Assembly: GCA_963978545.1 (NCBI GenBank)
Contig: OZ021725.1
Coordinates: 6,068,093 to 6,132,092 of the forward strand
Length of the DNA: 64,000 nucleotides
Reading direction: 5' to 3'
Source: Linyphia triangularis
Taxonomy: Eukaryota; Arthropoda; Arachnida; Araneae; Linyphiidae
The translations under genes and the position numbers were made by a program. Below the pieces are notes generated by a model that saw only the letters and a list, made by a program, of their open reading frames with translations, had not been told where the DNA came from and did not search any database. Positions within the stretch are counted from its first letter, which is position 1, and every line of letters begins with the position of its first letter. This document shows, piece by piece, positions 56,224-64,000 of this stretch.

Positions 56224-56645
56224 CAGAGTTCCCACGGTCATTGAAAGTGCTTACTATTTTTTAACTCATTTTCAAAGCCTTGAAAGTACTTGAAAATGCT
56301 TAGAGGTGCTTAAAAGTCCTTGAAAATGCTTAGAGGTCCTAAAAAGACCTTAATTTTTGCAGAACTTGTGTACCCAACTGAAAGATTTGTTAAAATACGA
56401 CTCAGACTTGCTATCCCCTTGCGACCGCCACTTACCCACGCCATATTGAAACTCTCTGATATATTTGTATTACTCATGCACCATCTTATAACCCCTTTTT
56501 GGGTCGAATATACTTTATCAAAAATTTTCATTAAGACATGATGCCTAAAAACAAATTTTGAAAGGTCCTTAAAAACATTATTTAGGTCCTTAAAAGTCCT
56601 TGAAAAGTCATTGATTTTCATTCTGTGATTTGAGTGGGAACCCTG
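56224..56645 (+). mobile_element. MITE D, copy 6
   Basis: cagagttcccacggtcattg to gtgggaaccctg, 422 bp, two-unit internal mini-repeat. Confidence 0.88.
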
Positions 56646-56677
56646 TTTAGAAAGTGACTATGAGAATGCAAAAGTTA

Positions 56678-56852
56678 GGGTCTTATTAAACAGAGCCACT
56701 CGAGTGGCGAACGCGCGCCACGCTTCTGACCACTGCTGTGGCTCAGTACAATAAGCTCCATAGGATTGCATGTTTCGCTTCGAGTGGCTCGTTAGAGCGA
56801 CTGAAGCGGTGGCGCTCTTTCGCCACTCGAGTGGCTCTGTATAATGAGGCCC
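56678..56852. mobile_element. Harbinger-like MITE, 175 bp
   Basis: GGGTCTTATTAAACAGAGCC to ggctctgtataatgaggccc with a TTA duplication on each side (56675-56677, 56853-56855). TTA duplication and GGG/CCC tips fit PIF/Harbinger. Each arm contains the palindrome ccactcgagtgg. Confidence 0.82.
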
Positions 56853-56873
56853 TTAGGTTGATGTCTTTTCAGG

Positions 56874-58145
56874 GTTTCCGCGTATATGGAAAGTCATGAT
56901 TTTGAGCAAAAAAATTGCCATAAGTCATGGAAATACAGTGAATTTCATGGATTTGGCGAATTTTTATCGTGGATTTTTAATTAATTGACATCATAAACGC
57001 CATGATCACTATTCATTTCATCAAAAATTCATCTGTGGTTTTTATTTACTTTTTGACAGTTACGTTCACAGTTAAAAACCGCGGCCAATGAAAATATTTC
57101 TGAAATTCAAATTTGTGACATCACACGAGTAAGCTCTCGTCGGTGAAAAATTTTTTCATAATACGAGAGCTGAAATAAACAGTTTTGATAAGCTTGTGTT
57201 TACATTTAAAAAAAAAAAAAAAATTTCGTCTACATTCTTCTGTTTTGCATTGTTGATATTAAAACATTTGATTTTTGATGATACAATGTATTATTATTGC
57301 TTTATTCTTTCTTTAAATATTTTTTTATTATTAAAGATTGATTGGCTTTTTTAACACTGAAATATCAAAGAATGGAAAATTATTTTTCCCTTTTTCTTCC
57401 GATTTGGAAGTTACTTAAACAAGGATTTGTTTTACTTAATTTAAAATAAAACTTTATAAAAATCATTTTATGGTACATTGATTTACTTTCTATGTTCGTT
57501 GTAATAAAATTCATATAGGTTATTAGTATTATCATTATCCATTATTATTATTATTATCCATTATTATTATTATTATCCATTATTATTACTATTCATTACT
57601 ATTATTATCCATTACTATTTTTATCCATTATTATTATTATCCATTATTATTATTATTGTCCATAATTATTATTATTATCCATTATTATTATCCATTATTT
57701 CCATAATTATTATCCATCATCCATAATTATTATCCATTATTATTATCCATTATTATTTCTATCCATTACTATTTTTATCCAATATCCATTATTATTATTA
57801 TCCATTATTATTATTATTGTCCATAATTATTATTATTATCCATTATTATTATCCATTATATCCATAATTATTATCCATCATCCATAATTATTATCCATCA
57901 TCCATAATTATTATCCATTATCCATAATTATTATCCATTATCCATAATTATTATCCATTATTATTATCCATTATCCATAATTATTATCCATTATTATTAT
58001 CCATTATTATTATTATCCATTATTATTACTATCCATTATTATTACTATTCATTATTATTACTATCCATTACTATTATTATCCATTATTATTATTATCCAT
58101 TACTATTTTTATCCATTACTATTATTATCCATTACTATTATTATC

Positions 58146-58199
<54 letters not shown>

Positions 58200-58500
58200 C
58201 ATCCATTATTATTATTATTATTTTCCATAATTATTATCCATCATTCATAATTATTATCCATTATCCATAATTATTATCCATTATCCATAATTATTATCCA
58301 TTATTATTATTCAGTATCCATTATTATTATCCATTATCATTATTATTATCCATTATCCATTATTATTATCCATTATCCATTATTATTATCCATTATTATT
58401 ATTATTATATGTGATTTGATTTCTTAAATCATGGAAACTTATTTGCTTCAGTCCTCAAAAGTCTTGGATTTGTGACATTTTATATTGGCAGAAACCCTGT
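56874..58500. mobile_element. CAGGGTTTC element swollen by a microsatellite
   Basis: cagggtttccgcgtatatgg at the left and ggcagaaaccctg at the right as inverted tips (hAT-like); atcatggaaa motifs near both ends. Most of the length is the ATT/ATCC tract listed separately. Confidence 0.65.
57520..58411. repeat. ATT / ATCC compound microsatellite, ~890 bp
   Basis: Alternating ttattatta and ccattattat / ccataattat blocks, with a pure (ATT)n stretch near 58146-58200. Confidence 0.95.
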
Positions 58501-58564
58501 CTTTTGCTGAAAGGAGTTTTATTTAAATATTTTCATTTCCAATGTATCTTGACCTATATTCCAG

Positions 58565-58723
58565 GTTGCCCTTGGTCTGATCTTCGCCAAGGCATCGCAC
58601 ATTGTGTGGCCCCCTTCCCGGTGGCAGAGGTTGGATTCGAAAGCCCCCAACAACCGCCACCCTGTGACTTGGCCACGACCTGATCTGGCCGCTCTTTCCT
58701 GGCCACACGACGACGCCTTCTAA
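58565..58723 (+). CDS. IMMP2L: IMMP2L terminal coding exon
   Basis: The acceptor is gacctatattccag; the exon continues in phase 0 after ..FFGP with VALGLIFAKASHIVWPPSRW and ends at TAA 58721-58723, 52 residues in all. The V(S/A)LGL...A.HI.WPP.RWQ pattern is the conserved end of IMMP2L; the last ~30 residues (a Trp/Pro/Asp-rich tail ending HDDAF) have no counterpart I recognise and look lineage-specific. The exon is clearly more GC-rich than its surroundings. No AATAAA was seen close downstream; ATTAAA at 58944-58949 is a possible weak poly(A) signal, inside repeat sequence. Confidence 0.92.
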   Translation, partial: VALGLIFAKASHIVWPPSRWQRLDSKAPNNRHPVTWPRPDLAALSWPHDDAF

Positions 58724-58842
58724 AGTTCCAAACCGCCTTGAAAGAACTGGACTGAAGAAACACTTCTTTGTTGTAGCAGCCTTGACAAAAATAACTGTGT
58801 ATTGCGTGTGTTGTAAAACTTTACAATTTTTGTTGAAATTCA
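58724..58842 (+). other. IMMP2L: Likely start of IMMP2L 3' UTR
   Basis: Sequence directly after the stop; retains somewhat higher GC for about 60 bp, then enters repeat N. No strong poly(A) signal seen within it. Confidence 0.4.
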
Positions 58843-58849
58843 GGGTACT

Positions 58850-59110
58850 CGGGGATAAGTAAGAATTTTGGGATGGCGGGAAAAATATCAGGGAATGTGG
58901 TAAATTTTGAAATATCAGGAATTTTTTTTAAAAAAAATTACTATTAAATCAGATCATCACAAAATTTTCTTGATTCGCAAGTTAAAAGTATTTTACAAAA
59001 GAAAGAAATCCCTTTTTCCTTTTGTAAGTTTACAGACGTTATACAGTTAAGCGAAAAGACTGATTTCCGCTTTTTTTTTTTTTTTTTTTTTTTTTTAACC
59101 GAAATTTCAA
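58850..59110 (+). mobile_element. Element N fragment
   Basis: cagggtactcggggataag, atatcagggaatgtgg, ..gatttccgc and a T-run, in the same order as 38014-38540. Confidence 0.5.
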
Positions 59111-59351
59111 TAATTAGAATGTTGCTTAAGAAATTAGATATCTGGGTTTAATTAGATTTAGATGTTTGTCAATATAGTATAATATTTTAAAGTTATTTAT
59201 TTGATTTCTGACTTATTTTGAAAATTTGATGGTTTTCATTACTTTTGCGTGAAGTTCAGCTTTTTCTGCGTAGGAACTGTACCATGTCCGAACATTAATA
59301 TCCAATAACTTTACATCACATTAATATTTAATTTTTTTTATATTTCTATTA

Positions 59352-59893
<542 letters not shown>

Positions 59894-59901
59894 GTTCCCA
59901 A

Positions 59902-60238
59902 CATCGATATAAATAAACAACTGGATAGACTGCTTAACGCTGGGAAAATGAAGCCGTTTGCCAGATGCCGTTGGTGGGATAAAAAGTACGGATTGCCGAG
60001 GATTGAAAATAAAATTTTGGGTTGTACACAGCAGAAATGTCAATAGTAGACCTTAATTAGTAATAATGTGCAAAAAATATATATACTCTAGCATTTTACA
60101 AGATTTTTCGCATTTCCATCCAACTATTAAAGTGAACTGTGATTGGTTAATCATCCCACCAGCTTCGCAATCCCCGGCGCGTTTTTCTCTTTGCATTGAC
60201 AATGGAGCAGTCTATCCAGTTGTTTATCTATATCGATG
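59902..60238. mobile_element. MITE F, copy 5 (intact)
   Basis: 337 bp; GTTCCCAA (59894-59901) and GTACCCAC (60239-60246) as a decayed 8-bp duplication (6/8). Confidence 0.9.
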
Positions 60239-60521
60239 GTACCCACCAACTACGGAAGAACTGTCTAAAAAATGATAAAATAACTTTTTAATTCTTCTTG
60301 AAGATAATAGCTCTTGTTATATTTAAAAATATACTCGAGTGGTCTTTAAAGCAACGAACTTAGCCTACTGTATACCACTAGAGTAATAAAATAAACATGA
60401 CAAAGGCTATTCTCTGTTATGCAGAAATTGGGTAACCTTATGAGGAAAAGTGGATTGAAAGGACTAAATAATTTCTTCCAATATTTCCTCATCTTACCTT
60501 TCTTTGTACATGCCCCCCTCC

Positions 60522-61178
60522 TAGTCCGAGAGGCGACTGCAATTTTTGGACCTCATCGAACACATTCTGAATTTTTTTTATAGAAATTGGAGAAAAGTGA
60601 GTAGTATACGAATCCACAGGTCTGCCGTGGTAAAAATGGCCGAAACTGGTCCAAAATCGACTTGAACTAAAATCCGATTGCCAAATATGTCATAACTTGC
60701 CAAAAAGAGAACAACCTTTTTCGTCTTGCAATCCACTGTATTTTGATTTTCAATGAAAAAAAGCGCAAACGATTTCTGATCTCTGGCTCGGTAAAACTTG
60801 TATCTTTTAAAATTAAGCCAAATTAGCGACATTAGTTACGTCATCAGTAACGTAATGTTTATTGCCAACTTGGCTCCCTTTTAATAGATGCAAGTAGACC
60901 GTCGCCAGATATCTGAATCATTTGCAACCTTCTTAATGGAAAATTAAAAAGTGAGGGTTACCAAATAAAATAAAAAATGCTCATTATTTGGCAAGTTATG
61001 GCGCATTTGGCAATTGGATTTAGTTCAACTTATTAAAAGTCGATTTTTGACCAGTTTCGGCCATTTTTACCACGGCAGACCAGTGGATTCGTAATCTACT
61101 CACTTTTCTCCAATTTCTATGAAAAAATTCAGAATGATGTTCGATGGGGTCCAAAAATTGGAGTCGCCTCTCAGTCTA
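60522..61178. mobile_element. Foldback MITE A, copy 9
   Basis: TAGTCCGAGAGGCGACTGCA to gagtcgcctctcagtcta, TCC on both sides. CRE-like palindrome 60837-60856 (one base changed). Confidence 0.88.
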
Positions 61179-61913
61179 TCCCCACTTCTTGACTTATATT
61201 TTATAATATCAGAAGTTTCTCTTGTTCAATGCTAGTTGAGGTCTAATAATCTTTCAAATTGCCTTCTGCATAAAATTGTTCCTGAGAAATATCTATAATG
61301 TATCCAGTTGTAAGAAAATCAAATTAATTCAAATTAATGAAGACTTGTTACTAATATATAAATAAACTATTTATATATTAGCAGAAGGCGTTCTTCGCAT
61401 TCGACAGAAATAAAAACATTCAATTGGTTCTTAAATGAGAATTAATACGTAACTTTAAATGAATAAAATTCTTTTCAACCAACATTTATTAAACAAATAC
61501 AAGAGTGATTTCTGAAAAGAATCATACGAATTCAGCGAAGTACCTATTCAATAGCTTTTCAAGTACTTTATAAAAGTAGCGATTGCTTCAATGGTGATTA
61601 TAACTTAAATGAAGCTTTAAATAAAAATCCAAACTTTCTTTTGCTAAGGTGTATAGATAACCTTACTCTTCGAAAAGAAATCTTTTAAATTAAACTAATA
61701 TTTATTCATTTAATCTTTTGGCGAACTCTTTAACGCGCGCTGAATTAATAGGATAGTATTTGTAACCTTATTCAGTCTAAAACGCATGTACAACATTTTT
61801 AATATTCGATAAATTGTCTCACACATAACTCTTTCAATCTATTTGACACAACTCTTCAGATGTAAAAACTTGGAGAGAATAATAAAGTAAATGAGCAGTG
61901 TATAATTGGCGAT
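61179..61913. other. Unassigned
   Basis: No gene or repeat recognised. Confidence 0.35.
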
Positions 61914-62661
61914 TTAAGGGGGTCCAGTACCGAAATTTCTTCAAAAATTCCAAATTTTTTTTTCTGATTTTAAAAAATAGTTCATACATTCCTGAAGAGA
62001 ATGATGTTTTTATCTTATTCCTCCGGTGATTAGAACGCCACAAAATTACCTGTGATTTAAACATCACTAATGGGCGTAACACCTTGAAGCGTCTGCTCCA
62101 ATTGCGTTTTTCGAGCACTAGTGTTTTTCACAGATGTTGCATATTCAAATCGATATATCTCCAGAACCATTAACAATTGGCTATTCGAATTTTTGGAGCA
62201 TTTAATTTATATAGTTTTAAATATTTTGTCGTCACAGAATTTTATTTTTTTTTAATTCTGTTTTAAAATATAGCATTTAGCGTAAAATATAACATAAAAA
62301 AAAAGCAAAAATTTCAATATTTTAACTTCGAGAATTTTTAATTTTTTTTTTTAATTCACCTATCAAAATTCTGTGAGGACAAAATGTTCTTTATATAATT
62401 ATGTATTACAGAAAGCTTTCACTTTGAAAAAAAAAAATAATTTTTCTTGACTTATATCAAAATATGCAAACATCAATTATTATGCATTTTTCTTGGTTTT
62501 TAAATTTTTTTTAAATAACTAAACACAATATTTAAAAAAAAAAAAACATTTTCTCAAAGATATATAAATAGCATCTCATTTATATAAAATAAATTTTTTA
62601 CATAAAAATGTACATAAATAAAGTTTTTTTTTTTTTTATTTTCGTTCCCGGACCCCCTTAA
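61914..62661 (+). mobile_element. MITE B, copy 5
   Basis: TTAAGGGGGTCCAGTACCGA to ttcgttcccggaccccc + TTAA, 748 bp. Confidence 0.9.
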
Positions 62662-64000
62662 GATTGATTATTAATAGAAATGTGATGGTTTTGTAAAGTG
62701 AATGTATTAGGACATTATAGTAAAGGCATTGAAGATTGATACTCCTGAAATTGGAGTTAAGCACTGATTAACTTGTTGTTCACCATGGTCAATTTTTGCC
62801 TAAATATGTGATGATATAGCTCACAAAATTCAACGAAAGTTTTTGCAAAATCAGTCTATAGCTACTGCCTTACTACACTCAAACACAACGAATATGTAAT
62901 GCAATTGAATAGGATATTTGCAATTATCGAATTCAACGAACTTTACAACTGCCAATTCTATCTGAAGTAAACATTGTGGCCAATTTTACTCCGAGTTCAA
63001 CTGTTTTGATCTTTTCCATATCTGGAATCTCATATTTAATTAGCATAAAGTATCTAGTACGAATGTAATTAGAAAGCTAGTATCTCATTAGAAAACATGA
63101 AAGAAAGAAGGTAATAAATAGAGCATGCTAGGAAAAGAAAAGCTGAAGCCGGTCTCAGTGGGTCGATATACCCCACAATGCACCGCGATGAACTCGCATA
63201 ACTACATTGTACTGACATTTGCTTTAATTAGGCTTGCATATTGCAAAAATGTCTGAAAAGAACGTTTTTTAAGATCATTTTAACCTGGCCCATCAAAATG
63301 AGCGAAGTACGTGGTATTCCGGTTATTAGGATTATATAACAATCGTCGACCAGGCATTCAAACGTGCTTTTGCAATGGGGACGGACAAACTTAACCATTA
63401 AGTGCATGTATAGTACCTATTCTCTAATTTTAGCAATTGACAAATATTTATAATCAAATACATATAAATGACTCCAATTAATTTATTTGCATAGCTATAT
63501 ATACATGTAGTAGTTTTTAGTATAATACCATGTTGAATAATTCAATATATGGTTATATGTCTCCAAGGATATATGGCTATATATGTTAACTCCAAGAATA
63601 TCCCAACTCTAAGCGGCTTTTTTAAATCTCGCCAAGTTTTCGACTCCGTAAGGTTGCCACATGTCTCATCGTACTCTGTCGAAACTCCGTCAAGGTTACC
63701 ATTTTGGTGACATTATCGTCACTAGCTTGGCACACTTCCAAAAAGCCGCCAAGAAGTGGGCTATTCAAGGAGTTTACCGGTTATTTGTTCATAAAGGTTT
63801 TTCAATTTTTTTTTTTAAAGCTCATGTACCTCCACTATCTTCTTTCCTTCGTGTAAATCTAGTCTTTTTAACACCAAAAATTAGGTTTATCGAATAGAAA
63901 TCATTCAAAATAAAAAGTACACAAACCCTTGAACAAAATAACGCAGTAGTTAGTATTGAGTATAGAAACATATTACTCCTTGAACAAATGCCCGTTGCCT
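62662..64000. other. Unassigned to window end
   Basis: No gene established. A plus-strand frame at 63661-63897 (78 codons, SHRTLSKLRQGYHFGD...) lies in a patch with internal echoes (ttttcgactccgtaaggttgcca and tgtcgaaactccgtcaaggttacca); no domain recognised. Confidence 0.35.

Larger units (their letters stand above)
34392..58723 (+). other. IMMP2L: 3' half of IMMP2L gene (span of three recognised exons)
   Basis: Span of a gene for mitochondrial inner membrane peptidase subunit 2, an S26-family signal peptidase that removes sorting peptides from proteins facing the intermembrane space. Three exons join in frame (phases 2 then 0) to give 107 residues matching the C-terminal part of animal IMMP2L proteins, which are about 175 residues long. 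The two introns (34458-51395 and 51496-58564) are almost wholly made of mobile elements. The N-terminal exons with the membrane segment and catalytic serine were not found in this window. Family assignment rests on remembered motifs, not on a search. Confidence 0.9.

Noticed and set aside
58523..58763. Minus-strand ORFs opposite the last IMMP2L exon
   Set aside because: Shadows of the plus-strand coding exon, which has the splice site, phase and homology.

Overview
The window is from an AT-rich eukaryotic genome, an invertebrate animal and most likely an arthropod. The evidence is intron-split coding exons of an animal gene, tRNA-derived SINEs with target-site duplications, solo LTRs of gypsy-like form, a 5'-truncated non-LTR retrotransposon with a (CAA)n tail, and very many short inverted-repeat DNA transposons (MITEs). 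There are no operons, Shine-Dalgarno sites or long bacterial ORFs. The species is not identified.

One protein-coding gene is firmly supported: the 3' half of a plus-strand homologue of IMMP2L, subunit 2 of the mitochondrial inner membrane signal peptidase. Its exons are 34392-34457, 51396-51495 and 58565-58723. They join in frame with consensus splice sites into a 107-residue C-terminal part that carries the catalytic-lysine region (IKRV) and the GD...S.DS box. The introns between them are 16938 and 7069 bp. The upstream exons (N terminus, membrane anchor, catalytic serine) were not recognised; they are either left of the window or too short to see among the repeats at 1-34391. Almost every short ORF in the window is a chance frame in repeat DNA.

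The rest is a layered graveyard of non-autonomous mobile elements, named here by letter. A: foldback MITE of about 660 bp with 3-bp target duplications and a CRE-like palindrome (nine copies plus a diverged duplicate). B, C, H and several single elements: MITEs bounded by TTAA, the piggyBac target. D: about 420 bp, hAT-like CAGGGTTCCCAC ends. E: three solo LTRs with 4-bp target duplications. F: about 335 bp, CATCGATATAG ends and 8-bp target duplications. G: pogo/Tigger remnants. I and N: CAGGGAA-rich families. J, K and M: dispersed repeats without clear ends. SINE-1 has nine copies; other tRNA-like SINEs occur once or in a tandem triplet.

Layout: 1-9200 dispersed repeats, B, C, D, G and a 736-bp near-perfect inverted repeat; 9.9-16.9 kb nested I, two A copies, M and B; 17-25.7 kb SINE, solo LTR, K, J, A, D, C and a tRNA-like triplet; 26-31 kb minisatellites and a solo LTR; 31.5-35.3 kb A, D, a TTAA pair, the first IMMP2L exon, H and Tigger; 35.4-48.4 kb nested F, SINE, LTR, A, LINE, D and C; 48.6-56.9 kb F, B, A, the second IMMP2L exon, H and a Harbinger-like MITE; 57-64 kb a huge ATT/ATCC microsatellite, the terminal IMMP2L exon, (TA)n, F, A and B. 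Insertions lie as close as 21-24 bp to IMMP2L splice sites.

No intact transposase, reverse transcriptase, functional tRNA, CRISPR array or virus was found. All repeat boundaries come from reading the sequence by eye and may be a few bases off.
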